A stretch of 42,734 nucleotides of DNA, taken from Mycobacterium sp. 852002-51163_SCH5372311 (GTDB lineage: Bacteria > Actinomycetota > Actinomycetes > Mycobacteriales > Mycobacteriaceae). The notes beneath the pieces are model-generated. The model saw only the letters and a list, made by a program, of their open reading frames with translations, was not told where the DNA came from and did no database searches. The DNA lies in NCBI RefSeq assembly GCF_001667115.1, contig NZ_LZIJ01000186.1, forward strand, positions 1 to 42,734, given 5' to 3'. This document shows positions 16,141 through 24,082 of the stretch, piece by piece; the stretch's first letter is position 1; the number at the start of each line of letters is the position of its first letter. Position numbers and translations under genes: made by a program.

Positions 16141-16764
16141 TTACGGCTGCCCGGGCTTGAGTCGCACAAACAACGCTTCGGCTTCGGTCAGCAGGGTGTC
16201 GCCGTCGCTCAGGCGGCCAGAGACGAAGATCTTGCGCCCCTCCACCCGGTCTATTCCGGCGTCGATCTGCAGCTCCTTCTCGATCGGCACGATGTGGCGG
16301 TAGTCGATCTTGAGGTAGGCGGTGCGCTGGCGGGGGCCGCCGGTGAGGACCGACGTGGTCAGCCCGAGCACGGTGTCGAACAGCATGCCCAGGGCACCGC
16401 CGTGCACGGCGCCGTTGCGTCCCAGATGGAACCGGGCGAAGCGGGCCCAGCCTTGGATGCGGCCGTCGTCAGTCTTGTGAGCGGACATCGGGATCGTCAG
16501 GATGTTGCCGCGGACCGGTAGGTCCATGCGCCGTCCCGACGGCGACTCCCATTCGTCGGTGTCGAACGGCGTGAGCATGTCCGACAATTTCTCCAGCATG
16601 TCGGCGGCCTCGGTGATCACCTCGTCCGGTGCGTCGACGGCCCGAGCGTGGTCCTGCAGCTTGCGTACCGCGTCGATGAACCGGCCGTAGTCGGGACCGC
16701 CCTTGGTGGTCGGAACGGGCGGATTGAATCCACCGCCAGGGTGATGCTGAGCTTTGCCGGACAC
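16141..16764 (-). CDS. PaaI-type hotdog thioesterase
   Basis: The protein has 207 residues. The C-terminal half carries a single hotdog domain with HLGRNGAVHGGALGMLFDT, the HGG-containing helix typical of PaaI/YdiI-type acyl-CoA thioesterases; Asp in LFDT is the likely catalytic acid. The first 80 residues are a helical extension. The start is GTG 16764, 86 bp from the divergent peptidase ATG. The substrate is unknown. Confidence 0.82.
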   Translation of the reverse strand: MSGKAQHHPGGGFNPPVPTTKGGPDYGRFIDAVRKLQDHARAVDAPDEVITEAADMLEKLSDMLTPFDTDEWESPSGRRMDLPVRGNILTIPMSAHKTDDGRIQGWARFARFHLGRNGAVHGGALGMLFDTVLGLTTSVLTGGPRQRTAYLKIDYRHIVPIEKELQIDAGIDRVEGRKIFVSGRLSDGDTLLTEAEALFVRLKPGQP

Positions 16765-16850
16765 CAGGACACCGTATCGGGGCGGTCTCGTGTCGCGTGC
16801 TCATCGGTTCGCGGGTACTCATGGGGCCAGGCGAGCCGCCCGGAATCGAG

Positions 16851-17936
16851 ATGAAGGGAACCCAGGTGGGCAACGAGGAGCACGAGTTCAACCGCGACCT
16901 GCTGCAGGAGCTACTCGGCGCGTACGGCCCGTGTGGTCAGGAAGACGCCGTCCGGGATATCTGCCGCCGCGAGCTCGAGCCAGTCGTCGACGAGATCTGG
17001 GTAGACCCCGCCGGGAATCTGGTCGGGTTGATCCGCGGCGGCGATGCCCCGGCTATACGGGTCATGGCACACATGGATGAGCTGTCGATGCTCGTCAAGC
17101 GGGTCGAGCCCGACGGCACGCTGCACGTCACCCAACTGGGCACGATGTACCCCGGCAATTTCGGGCTCGGCCCGGTCGCGATACTCGGCGACGAAACCCT
17201 CTGCGGGGTGCTGACGCTCGGCTCGGAGCACACCACGAAAGAGAGCCAACGAATCTGGGAGACCAAGCCCGACCAGGGCGACAAGGCGCTGGATTGGACC
17301 CACGTCTATGTCTTCACCGGTCAGACGCCCGAGGAATTGGCCGAAAAGGGTATAGGTCCGGGCACCCGCGTGTGCGTGCATCGCAGCAAACGGACGCTGA
17401 TCGAGTTCAGCGACTATCTCGGCTGCTATTTCATGGACGACCGCGCAGCGGTGGTCGCGCTGCTGCAGGCGGCGCGACGGTTGTCGCAAGCGCACCGCCC
17501 CCCGGCCGCTGTCTATCTCGTGTTCACCACCAACGAGGAAATCGGCGGGGTCGGCGGTTGTTACGCGAGCCGCGCCCTGCCGGGAGAGCTCACCGTGGCG
17601 GTCGAGGTCGGGCCGACCGAGGTCGAGTACGGCACGACGTGCAGCGGCGGCCCGATCGTGGCCTACAGCGACGCGCTGTGCGTCTACGACAAGGACGTCG
17701 CCGACGCTTTGCTCGACGTCGCCTCTGGGCTGGGGCTCTCACCGCAGGCGGCGGTGCTGGGCGCCTTCGAGTCGGATGCGTCGCAATCCAAAGCCAAGGG
17801 TCTGGCCCCGCGAGCGGGCCTGCTGTGCGTGCCGACCCTGAGCACCCACGGCTATGAAGTCATCACTCGCGGCGCTATTCCGGCGATCGTCGACGTTCTG
17901 GTCGGCTTCATCCAGCGCGACGGCGCGGAAGGCTAA
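16851..17936 (+). CDS. M42-family metallopeptidase (aminopeptidase)
   Basis: A dinuclear-zinc aminopeptidase, about 361 residues from ATG 16851. GTG 16866, preceded by GAAGGGA 6 bp upstream, is an equally good start; the homologous core begins soon after (FNRDLLQELLGAYGPCGQED). Metal and catalytic residues are visible: MAHMDE (His, Asp), MDDRAAV (bridging Asp), NEEIGGVGG (catalytic Glu-Glu), VEVGPTEV (Asp replaced by Glu) and the final STHGYEV His. It ends in a 4-bp convergent overlap with the aldo/keto reductase gene. Confidence 0.85.
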   Translation: MKGTQVGNEEHEFNRDLLQELLGAYGPCGQEDAVRDICRRELEPVVDEIWVDPAGNLVGLIRGGDAPAIRVMAHMDELSMLVKRVEPDGTLHVTQLGTMYPGNFGLGPVAILGDETLCGVLTLGSEHTTKESQRIWETKPDQGDKALDWTHVYVFTGQTPEELAEKGIGPGTRVCVHRSKRTLIEFSDYLGCYFMDDRAAVVALLQAARRLSQAHRPPAAVYLVFTTNEEIGGVGGCYASRALPGELTVAVEVGPTEVEYGTTCSGGPIVAYSDALCVYDKDVADALLDVASGLGLSPQAAVLGAFESDASQSKAKGLAPRAGLLCVPTLSTHGYEVITRGAIPAIVDVLVGFIQRDGAEG

Positions 17937-18796
17937 TCGCTCTGCTGGGCCCCGGCTTCGGCCAGGGTCTCGAACTCCTCGTCGGTGAGGGTGATATCAG
18001 CGGCGGCGACGTTCTCCTCCAGGTGTGCCACCTTCGAGGTTCCGGGAATCGGCAGCATTACCGGCGAGCGTTTCAGCAACCAGGCCAGGGCGAGTTGCGA
18101 CGGCGTCGCGCCATGGTTGTCGGCGATGCGCTGCAGCGGGCCGCCCGGAGCGGCCAGCGGTCCGGCGGCCAGCGGGAACCACGGAATGAAGGCGATGCCC
18201 TGGCTGCTTACGGCGTCCAACAGCGGCTCGGAGCCGCGGGCCGTGAGGTTGTACATGTTCTGCACCGACACGATCGGCGTGATCTGCTGAGCCGCGTTGA
18301 GTTGGTCGACGTCGACTTCGGACAAGCCGATATGGCGAATTTTGCCCTCGCCCTTCAGCGTGGCCAGCTCGCCGACCTGGTCGGCCAGCGGGAAGTTCTG
18401 GTCGATCCGGTGCAACTGGAACAGGTCGATGGTGTCCACGCCGAGGCGGCGCAGGCTCATCTCGAGTTCCTGACGTAGGTAGCTCGGATTTCCCAGCGGG
18501 ATCCACACGTCGGGGCCGGTCCGTAGCAGCCCCGCCTTGGTCGCGATCACCAACCCGGAATACGGGTGCAGCGCCTCGCGGATGATCTCCTCGGAGATGT
18601 AGGGGCCGTAGGAGTCCGCGGTGTCGATGAAGTTCACACCGAGCTCGGCCGCGCGGCGCAGGACCCGCACGCACTCGTCGCGGTCGGCGGGCGGGCCCCA
18701 GACGCCCTTGCCGGTCAGGCGCATCGCGCCGAAACCCAGTCGGTTGACAGTCAAGTCGCCGCCGAGGGTGAAAGTTCCGGAAGCTTCAGCAGTCAC
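17933..18796 (-). CDS. Aldo/keto reductase
   Basis: An NADPH-dependent (alpha/beta)8 oxidoreductase of about 287 residues from GTG 18796. The catalytic tetrad is recognisable: D-x3-Y in DTADSYGP, K in ATKAGL and H in QLHRID. The C-terminal cofactor loop PIPGTSKVAHLEENV is typical. The GTG sits directly against GGAGGG, so the start is uncertain. It is divergent from the DUF1990 gene with a 32-bp gap. The substrate cannot be inferred. Confidence 0.85.
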   Translation of the reverse strand: MTAEASGTFTLGGDLTVNRLGFGAMRLTGKGVWGPPADRDECVRVLRRAAELGVNFIDTADSYGPYISEEIIREALHPYSGLVIATKAGLLRTGPDVWIPLGNPSYLRQELEMSLRRLGVDTIDLFQLHRIDQNFPLADQVGELATLKGEGKIRHIGLSEVDVDQLNAAQQITPIVSVQNMYNLTARGSEPLLDAVSSQGIAFIPWFPLAAGPLAAPGGPLQRIADNHGATPSQLALAWLLKRSPVMLPIPGTSKVAHLEENVAAADITLTDEEFETLAEAGAQQSD

Positions 18797-18828
18797 CCCT
18801 CCGACCGTACGCGTGGCAAGCTGGGCGG

Positions 18829-19332
18829 GTGGACTTGGACGCGCTCGCCGATCAGCCGCTGACATATCGGGAGGTGGGCGCCACTGGGGCGGCCCAGCTC
18901 CCGTCTGGTTATCACCACCTCAGCGTGTCGGCCCAGATCGGCACCGGAGACCAGCGTTTCGAGCAGGCGGCCGACGCCGTCATGCATTGGGGCATGCAGC
19001 GCGGAGCCGGCCTGCGGGTGCAGGCGAGCTCCGACGTCGTCGTGGTCTCCGCGGTAGTGGTGGTGACGATGCTGGGCTTGATGCGCGCGCCGTGCCGGGT
19101 CGTCTACGTCATCGATGAACCGGACGTTCGCGGCTTCGCGTACGGCACGTTGCCGGGCCATCCGGAGTGCGGCGAGGAACGGTTCGCGGTCCGCCGGGAC
19201 CCGAACACCTCCGCGGTGTTCGCGGAGGTGTCGGCGTTCTCCCGGCCGGGCACCTGGTGGAGCAAGGCCGGCGGGCCGATGGTGACACTGGCTCAGCGCG
19301 TCATCGCCAAGCGCTATCTGCGCGCGGTGTGA
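18829..19332 (+). CDS. DUF1990 family protein
   Basis: The protein has 167 residues from GTG 18829. The pattern LTYREVGATG, then GYHHLSVSAQIGTG, and later FAYGTLPGHPECGEERFAVRRD fits DUF1990, a widespread family of unknown function. The fold suggests ligand binding, and H and E residues in the PGHPECGEE block are conserved in the family. It converges on the DoxX-like gene with a 12-bp gap. No functional link to its neighbours is seen. Confidence 0.82.
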   Translation: MDLDALADQPLTYREVGATGAAQLPSGYHHLSVSAQIGTGDQRFEQAADAVMHWGMQRGAGLRVQASSDVVVVSAVVVVTMLGLMRAPCRVVYVIDEPDVRGFAYGTLPGHPECGEERFAVRRDPNTSAVFAEVSAFSRPGTWWSKAGGPMVTLAQRVIAKRYLRAV

Positions 19333-19344
19333 CGTTCCGATCGA

Positions 19345-19803
19345 TCAACGCGGTGCGATGCCGCCCGGAACCCGAATGCTCCCACTGTGCACGCCCTGCG
19401 CCAGCCGGGCCAGCGCCAACGCACCAACGAGCAGACCGAAGTCGCGCAGCGCGATGTCGTAATAGCCGGGTCCGGTGACCAGGTCGACGATGATTCCGCA
19501 CAACCATGCGGCGACCAGCCAGGCACCGAAACGTGGCGCTACCGCAACCACGACACCGGCGACGATCTCGATGACCCCGACCGCATACATGCACTGATCG
19601 GCGGTACCCGGAACGATGTCGTCGATCCATCCCGCCAGATACATACTCCAGTGGTGCGGGTGGGTGAGCAGGTTGAAGAACTTGTCCAGCCCGAACACGA
19701 TCGGCGCGATCGTGAAAACCGTGCGTAGCAGCAGGTAGGCCGAATATGCGGGGTCTTTGACCTGGTCCGCCAATGCGGGCGCGGCGGCTTGTCTGGTAGT
19801 CAT
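19345..19803 (-). CDS. DoxX-like four-helix membrane protein
   Basis: The protein has 152 residues with four predicted membrane helices and an early FGLDKFFNLLTHPHHW segment that recalls DoxX/DoxD-like proteins. It is divergent from the Cys-rich regulator gene, and the 83-bp gap carries three copies of TTCTAACG/CGTTAGAA, two of them inverted close to this gene's start. It is therefore the probable regulatory target of that regulator. Its function is not established. Confidence 0.75.
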   Translation of the reverse strand: MTTRQAAAPALADQVKDPAYSAYLLLRTVFTIAPIVFGLDKFFNLLTHPHHWSMYLAGWIDDIVPGTADQCMYAVGVIEIVAGVVVAVAPRFGAWLVAAWLCGIIVDLVTGPGYYDIALRDFGLLVGALALARLAQGVHSGSIRVPGGIAPR

Positions 19804-19818
19804 GACTTCCTCCTGAGT

Positions 19819-19886
19819 TTCTAACGGGTAATAATGTGAACGTTAGAATCAGTAAACTGTAGCGTCAAGTGTTTTGTCCGTTAGAA
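19819..19886. promoter_or_regulatory. Candidate operator: inverted TTCTAACG pair plus third half-site
   Basis: TTCTAACG occurs at 19819-19826, its inverse CGTTAGAA at 19841-19848 and again at 19879-19886, the last abutting the ATG of the regulator. Three exact copies of an AT-rich 8-mer in an intergenic region of a GC-rich genome are unlikely by chance. The site suits autoregulation plus control of the divergent DoxX-like gene. Confidence 0.6.
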
Positions 19887-20600
19887 ATGAGCGCACTCAT
19901 GGACTTGGAGCGTGACGCGGCCGGCATCGGTGCGCTTGCCGAGCCGGTGCGCCACCAGCTCTACCAATTCGTGTGCGCACAACCGGTGCCGGTCAGCCGC
20001 GAACAGGCGGCCGACGCGGTCGGAATTCCGCACCACCAGGCCAAATTCCACCTGGACCGGCTCACCGCCGAGGGCCTGTTGGAAACCGAGTACGCACGGT
20101 TGACCGGCCGATCCGGCCCGGGCGCGGGACGGACCGCCAAGCTGTATCGCAGGGCAGGCCGCGACATCGCGGTGAGCCTGCCGCAGCGCGAGTACGAGCT
20201 GGCCGGACGGCTGATGGCGACCGCCATCGCCCGGTCCGCCGCCACCGGCGAGCCGGTGCTCGAAGTCCTCAGCCGGGTCGCCCACGACTACGGCAGAACC
20301 ATCGGTGCTGACGCAGGCGAGCCCCCGGATGATGCCGCGACGGGACTGCAGCTGGTGGCCGAAGTGCTGCGCAAGCACGGCTACGAACCGCGCCGCGCCG
20401 ACGGCGAAGTCCACCTGGCCAACTGCCCGTTCCATGCCCTAGCCCAGGAGCAGACGGAGTTGGCCTGCAACATGAACCATGCGCTGATCACCGGCGTGGC
20501 CGAGGCGTTGGCCCCGCATGGGCCGGAAGCCCAGCTGTGTCCCGCGGCGAACAGGTGTTGCGTCGTGCTGAAGGCGCGCCTCACGTCCCCCAGGCGCTGA
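19887..20600 (+). CDS. HTH transcriptional regulator with C-terminal cysteine cluster (SufR/ArsR-like)
   Basis: The protein has 237 residues from ATG 19887 (ATG 19899 is an alternative). The N-terminal winged helix includes LAEPVRHQLYQFV and HHQAKFHLDRLTAEGLL, followed by a GRSGPGAGRTAKLYR wing. The C-terminal half holds NCPFHALAQEQTELACNMNHALI and later LCPAANRCC, that is C-x13-C plus further cysteines, which could bind an Fe-S cluster or metal. The same C-x13-C block recurs in the regulator at 22393. The spacing differs from the cyanobacterial SufR pattern, so the ligand is uncertain. It overlaps the convergent flavoprotein gene by 20 bp. Confidence 0.8.
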   Translation: MSALMDLERDAAGIGALAEPVRHQLYQFVCAQPVPVSREQAADAVGIPHHQAKFHLDRLTAEGLLETEYARLTGRSGPGAGRTAKLYRRAGRDIAVSLPQREYELAGRLMATAIARSAATGEPVLEVLSRVAHDYGRTIGADAGEPPDDAATGLQLVAEVLRKHGYEPRRADGEVHLANCPFHALAQEQTELACNMNHALITGVAEALAPHGPEAQLCPAANRCCVVLKARLTSPRR

Positions 20601-21528
20601 GCAGGCGCTCCGCGCCGGCACACATGGTGTCGATGACCTCGGCAACCGTTGCCTCGCGGTCGATCATCCCGACGCCCTGACCGGCGTCGACGGGCGCGAT
20701 CCGGCGGTCGTCGGCGGCGGTCGCGGCGGCCAGCTCGGCGGCGGCCGAACGGTCTGCGGCCAGCGCCTCCTCCCTGCCAGTCCAGCGCGCGACGAACTCG
20801 TTGGCCAGCACGCGCGACGGGAACCGCTCTGCCCACGGCAGCCCATACGCCACGTCGAAGACGCGGGTGACCCGGGTGTCGGTGGCGCCGGCGGCGATCA
20901 AGGCCCGACGGCTGGCGTTGCCGGTGAGCGCTTCCGGGCAGGCGGCCAGGCGGGTGCCCACCCACGCTCCGCTCGCACCCGCCGCCAGGACTGCCGCCAG
21001 GCTGCGCGCCGAGGCGATGCCCCCGCCGGCCAGCACCGGCACCGACACGGCATCCAAGACGGCGTCGAGAAGCGGCAGCGTCGAAAGCCGCACGTCCCCG
21101 TGACCGCCGCCCTCGGCTCCGCGCGCCACCAGGACGTCGACCCCGGCATCGGCCGCCTGACGCGCGCCGAGAGCGTCGTACACCTGGGTGACGGTGGCGA
21201 TTCCGGCGTCGTGGGCCCTGGCGACCCAGGACCAATCGGTGCCGAAGCTGACCGACAGGATCACGGGCTGTGCGGCCAGAGCGTCCTCGAACAGCGCCGG
21301 CTGCTTGCGCATCACCCAATCCACCAGGCCGATGCCGAATCTTCCGCTCACCTGCCGTAACTCGGCGGCCAGCGCTTCGGGCGTCGCGACGCTGCCCATT
21401 CCGACCATGCCCAGACCACCGGCGGCGGTGACCGCGGCGGCCAGCCGGCCACCGGCGACGCCGCCCATCGGTGCATTGACGATCGGTACTCGCAGGCCGA
21501 AGCCGCGCGACCAGTCGGTAGCGAGCAC
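20581..21528 (-). CDS. Nitronate monooxygenase-like FMN protein (2-nitropropane dioxygenase family)
   Basis: This is an FMN-binding TIM-barrel protein of about 315 residues from GTG 21528; GTG 21531 is adjacent. Family features are IVNAPMGGVAGG, the GGLGMVG flavin loop, GAEGGGHG and PVLAGGGIASARS with GAWVGTRL for phosphate binding. Reading further upstream in frame would translate the dispersed repeat at 21538-21588, so a longer start is unlikely. Members oxidise nitronates, but many have other substrates. It may be the last gene of the fdxA operon, 57 bp after the cupin gene. Confidence 0.82.
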   Translation of the reverse strand: MLATDWSRGFGLRVPIVNAPMGGVAGGRLAAAVTAAGGLGMVGMGSVATPEALAAELRQVSGRFGIGLVDWVMRKQPALFEDALAAQPVILSVSFGTDWSWVARAHDAGIATVTQVYDALGARQAADAGVDVLVARGAEGGGHGDVRLSTLPLLDAVLDAVSVPVLAGGGIASARSLAAVLAAGASGAWVGTRLAACPEALTGNASRRALIAAGATDTRVTRVFDVAYGLPWAERFPSRVLANEFVARWTGREEALAADRSAAAELAAATAADDRRIAPVDAGQGVGMIDREATVAEVIDTMCAGAERLLSAWGT

Positions 21529-21537
21529 CACGTCCTG

Positions 21538-21588
21538 ATGGTGACGACCCGCTTCGCCCGGCTCCGCCGCGCTCGCGATCGCCACTAG
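21538..21588 (-). repeat. Lone copy of the 56-bp repeat, minus strand
   Basis: On the minus strand this begins CTAGTGGCGATCGC and ends GGGTCGTCACCAT. Over 51 bp it differs at about four positions from the units of the tandem array at 24893-25124. The TAG stop codon of the cupin gene (21587-21585) lies inside the repeat edge. The repeat fills the gap between the cupin and flavoprotein genes. Confidence 0.8.
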
Positions 21589-21932
21589 TGGGCGGCGCCG
21601 GGTTGGGACTTCAGCACGGTAAGGATGACCACCGAGTCCTCGACAGCGTGCAGGGCGTGCCGCTGGGCCGGGATCGCGACATAATCGCCCGCCTTGCCGT
21701 CCCACGCGTCGTCGCCGGCCGTCAGTTGCACGTGGCCCTGCAGCACCTGCAGCGTCGCCTCGCCCGGGCTCTCGTGTTCGGAGAGGTCGTGGCCGGCCAG
21801 CAGGGCCAGCACCGTCTGCCGAAGTTCATGGGTGTGGCCGCCGTGGATGGTGTGCGCTGCCCGCCCGCTGTGTGACTTCTGGGCCTCGGCCAGCTTTTCG
21901 GACGCCAAGCCGGTCAACGAAATTGATTCCAT
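21585..21932 (-). CDS. Small single-domain cupin
   Basis: The protein has 115 residues from ATG 21932 (MESISLTGLASEKL). A beta-rich cupin barrel is indicated by ELRQTVLALLAGHDLSEHESPGEATLQVLQGHVQLTAGDD and a second motif DYVAIPAQRHALHAVEDS. Histidines suitable for metal binding are present, but the first motif is not the canonical HxH form. The gene follows the small membrane protein gene by 38 bp in the probable fdxA operon, and its stop lies in a repeat element. Function unknown. Confidence 0.82.
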   Translation of the reverse strand: MESISLTGLASEKLAEAQKSHSGRAAHTIHGGHTHELRQTVLALLAGHDLSEHESPGEATLQVLQGHVQLTAGDDAWDGKAGDYVAIPAQRHALHAVEDSVVILTVLKSQPGAAH

Positions 21933-21970
21933 CGGACAGTCCTTACCAGTCGATCGGTCGCTTTGTTCTC

Positions 21971-22396
21971 TTAGCCGGTCAGTAGCAGTATCCCCGCCGC
22001 AAGCAACGCGACTACCTTGACCGCCTCCAGCCCCACATAGGCCCAGTGGCCGCGGGACCGGGGCCCGTCCGAACCGGCGAGCACCTGGTCGGAACGGGGG
22101 GTCAATCGGGGACGCACAACGACCAACTGGACGGCCAGCGCGACGAACGCCACGGCGAACGCGACGGTAATCCGCACCGGCATCGGCCCGGCCACCACAA
22201 TCGCCAGGATGACCAGGGCGAACGCGACCTCCACGGTGTTGAGCGCACGAAAGACCAAGCGCCCGATGCTCAGCCCGATCTGCAGGGTCACATTCGGCGC
22301 CCGGAACTTCAGCGGCGCTTCCAAAAAGGAGATGGCCAGCACCATGCCGAGCCAGACAAAGGTGACCGCCACGGCAATAGCCGGCCCGGCGGTCAC
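21971..22396 (-). CDS. Conserved four-helix membrane protein
   Basis: The protein has 141 residues from GTG 22396, which overlaps the regulator's TGA by 4 bp (GTGA). Hydrophobic segments lie at about 5-25, 48-70, 72-90 and 118-138. A conserved-looking FLEAPLKFRAPNVTLQIGLSIGRLVFRALN stretch lies between helices 1 and 2. I do not recognise a named family. Coupling with the regulator and ferredoxin suggests a membrane role in the same redox response. Confidence 0.72.
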   Translation of the reverse strand: MTAGPAIAVAVTFVWLGMVLAISFLEAPLKFRAPNVTLQIGLSIGRLVFRALNTVEVAFALVILAIVVAGPMPVRITVAFAVAFVALAVQLVVVRPRLTPRSDQVLAGSDGPRSRGHWAYVGLEAVKVVALLAAGILLLTG

Positions 22397-23073
22397 TGTG
22401 CGGCACCCACCAACTTGAGGTGGGCCAGACACAGATCCGGTTCGACGAACGGTTCGAGCCGGTCGACGGTGACCGGCGCCGACCAGGTCTCCAATGCGCC
22501 CTGCATGAGCCCGAGGTGCACCGGACACACGACCTTGCTTCCGGTTTCGGCCAGTTCGAGGAAAGGACAGTGCCGCAGGCCGACCTGCCTCTCCCCGCCG
22601 GAGGTGCGCAGCTCGGGAGCGAACCCCAGCTCGTCGAGCACGTCCACCAGGCGTTCGATCGAATCGTCGGCGTTCGCGGTGGCTTCCAGCGCTTCGGCTT
22701 CCAGCCCCGGTTCGACCTTCTGCCCCCAGGCCCGGCCAGCGGCCAGCGCCTTGGCGCTCGGATCCTCGTCTGCCGCCAGGCCAAGGCTGAGGATCTCGGC
22801 GAGCAGCTTGTAATGCCGAGTCCCGCCGCGGTCCATCTGGCGGACCGCCTGGAACATCAGCGGCGGACGCCCCGGCCCCTTGCGGCCGGGCTCGACCTGC
22901 TCTACCTGCCCGTCGCCGACCAGGCTGTCGAGGTGGAAGCGCACGGTGTTGGGGTGCACGCCGAGCACCTCGGCGATCTCGATGATCGTCATCGCAACGG
23001 TCGACGCCCGCAACGTCCGCAGCACCGCGCGGCGACGACCCGCGTTCTCTTCGTTCGGCCTAATGTCGCTCAC
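22393..23073 (-). CDS. HTH transcriptional regulator with Cys/His-rich C-terminus (SufR-like)
   Basis: The protein has 226 residues from GTG 23073, overlapping the ferredoxin stop by 4 bp. The winged helix contains EIAEVLGVHPNTVRFHLDSLVGDGQVEQ. The C-terminal half contains RHCPFLELAETGSKVVCPVHLGLMQG, a C-x13-C-x2-H arrangement, and a third Cys in DLCLAH. These could ligate an Fe-S cluster, making it a redox, NO or iron sensor. It is a distant relative of the regulator at 19887. The palindrome upstream of fdxA is its likely site of action. Confidence 0.82.
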   Translation of the reverse strand: MSDIRPNEENAGRRRAVLRTLRASTVAMTIIEIAEVLGVHPNTVRFHLDSLVGDGQVEQVEPGRKGPGRPPLMFQAVRQMDRGGTRHYKLLAEILSLGLAADEDPSAKALAAGRAWGQKVEPGLEAEALEATANADDSIERLVDVLDELGFAPELRTSGGERQVGLRHCPFLELAETGSKVVCPVHLGLMQGALETWSAPVTVDRLEPFVEPDLCLAHLKLVGAAQ

Positions 23074-23426
23074 GCTCCTTGTTCGTCCTCCCCGCTCGGC
23101 TGGGCGGCCACCAGGGGTGTGTCGACACCGAGTGGACCAACCTTCGCGGCGCCACCCGGGGAGCCCAGTGGCGCCTCCCTGCCCGGCAGTGTCTCGGCGA
23201 AAAACGCCGCGTTGTCGGCCAGATAGGGTTGCAACTCCTCGGGCAGGTCGTCTTCGTAGTAAATCGCATCGACCGGGCACACGGGCTCACATGCGCCACA
23301 GTCCACACATTCGTCCGGATGGATGTAGAGCGCTCGGCCGCCTTCGTAGATGCAATCGACCGGGCATTCGTCCACGCAGGCCCGGTCCATCACGTCGATG
23401 CACGGCTTTCCGATCACGTACGTCAT
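23070..23426 (-). CDS. fdxA: 7Fe ferredoxin FdxA-type
   Basis: The protein has 118 residues with the N-terminal 7Fe pattern MTYVIGKPCIDVMDRACVDECPVDCIYEGG and a second cluster motif CVDCGACEPVCPVDAIYYEDD. The tail (DNAAFFAETLPGREAPLGSPGGAAKVGP) is typical of mycobacterial FdxA. It would carry one 3Fe-4S and one 4Fe-4S cluster and serve as a low-potential electron carrier. M. tuberculosis fdxA belongs to the hypoxia/NO-responsive DosR regulon; no DosR box was recognised here, but a different palindrome lies 10 bp upstream of the start. It leads the minus-strand operon. Confidence 0.92.
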   Translation of the reverse strand: MTYVIGKPCIDVMDRACVDECPVDCIYEGGRALYIHPDECVDCGACEPVCPVDAIYYEDDLPEELQPYLADNAAFFAETLPGREAPLGSPGGAAKVGPLGVDTPLVAAQPSGEDEQGA

Positions 23427-23435
23427 GGGCTAGAG

Positions 23436-23457
23436 TTTACACAATCCATATTGTAAA
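23436..23457. promoter_or_regulatory. Palindromic operator candidate between fdxA and the DUF2249-cupin gene
   Basis: The site is TTTACA at 23436-23441 and TGTAAA at 23452-23457, with an inner AT/AT pair around the dyad (CAATCCATAT between the arms). It lies 10 bp from the fdxA ATG and 20 bp from the divergent ATG at 23477. A regulator bound here would control both transcripts; the SufR-like protein at 22393 is the obvious candidate. Confidence 0.6.
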
Positions 23458-23476
23458 AACTATGACAGGAGAGACT

Positions 23477-24082
23477 ATGGCGCAGAACGAACTTGACGTC
23501 CGGCAGCTGCGTAAGCCCGACAAGCACCCGACTATCTTCGCCACCTATTCGGCACTGCCGGTCGGCGAGTCGTTCGTGCTGGTGAACAACCACGACCCCA
23601 GGCACCTGCGGGACGAGTTCGATGCCGATCACCCCGGCAGCTACGGCTGGGAGTACCTCGACAAAGGGCCCGAGGTGTGGCGAATCCGCATCACCAAGCT
23701 CGCCTCCACTCCGTTGCCGCGAATCGTGGCCGACACCCATGACTTCAGGGCCGAGCCGGACGCCACCGGTGCGGTGTGGAAGCTGCAGGCACGTGACCGC
23801 GATCTGGATTCGAACATCATCGCGTTGCCGCCCGCGGGCAGCATCGACGCACATTCCGGGCCCGACCTCGATGTGTTGATTCACGTGCTGTCCGGCAATG
23901 GCACACTGACTACCGAAATGAGCACCATCGACCTGTTCCCCGGTGCCTTGGTGTGGTTGCCGCGGGGTTCGCGCCGGCAGTTCGACGCCGGTCCCGACGG
24001 GTTGCGATACCTCACCGTGCACCACCGGCGCCAGGCGCTGGTCTTGGAGCCCGCGAAACCCCAAGCGCGGCAGGCGGTCTGA
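23477..24082 (+). CDS. DUF2249 domain plus cupin-like domain protein
   Basis: The protein has 201 residues from ATG 23477, preceded by AGGAGAG. Residues 5-75 (LDVRQLRKPDKHPTIFATY, LVNNHDPRHLRDEFD, YGWEYLDKGPEVWRIRITK) fit DUF2249, a small ligand-binding fold often found near hemerythrins and NO or anaerobic functions. Residues 115-190 look like a cupin (SGPDLDVLIHVLSGNGTL, FPGALVWLPRGSRRQF). It is co-transcribed with the following methyltransferase gene through a TGATG overlap. Confidence 0.78.
   Translation: MAQNELDVRQLRKPDKHPTIFATYSALPVGESFVLVNNHDPRHLRDEFDADHPGSYGWEYLDKGPEVWRIRITKLASTPLPRIVADTHDFRAEPDATGAVWKLQARDRDLDSNIIALPPAGSIDAHSGPDLDVLIHVLSGNGTLTTEMSTIDLFPGALVWLPRGSRRQFDAGPDGLRYLTVHHRRQALVLEPAKPQARQAV

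Noticed and set aside
23422..23457. DosR box upstream of fdxA
   Set aside because: The M. tuberculosis fdxA is DosR-controlled, but the GGGAC-type consensus is not visible here; the palindrome is TTTACA/TGTAAA.
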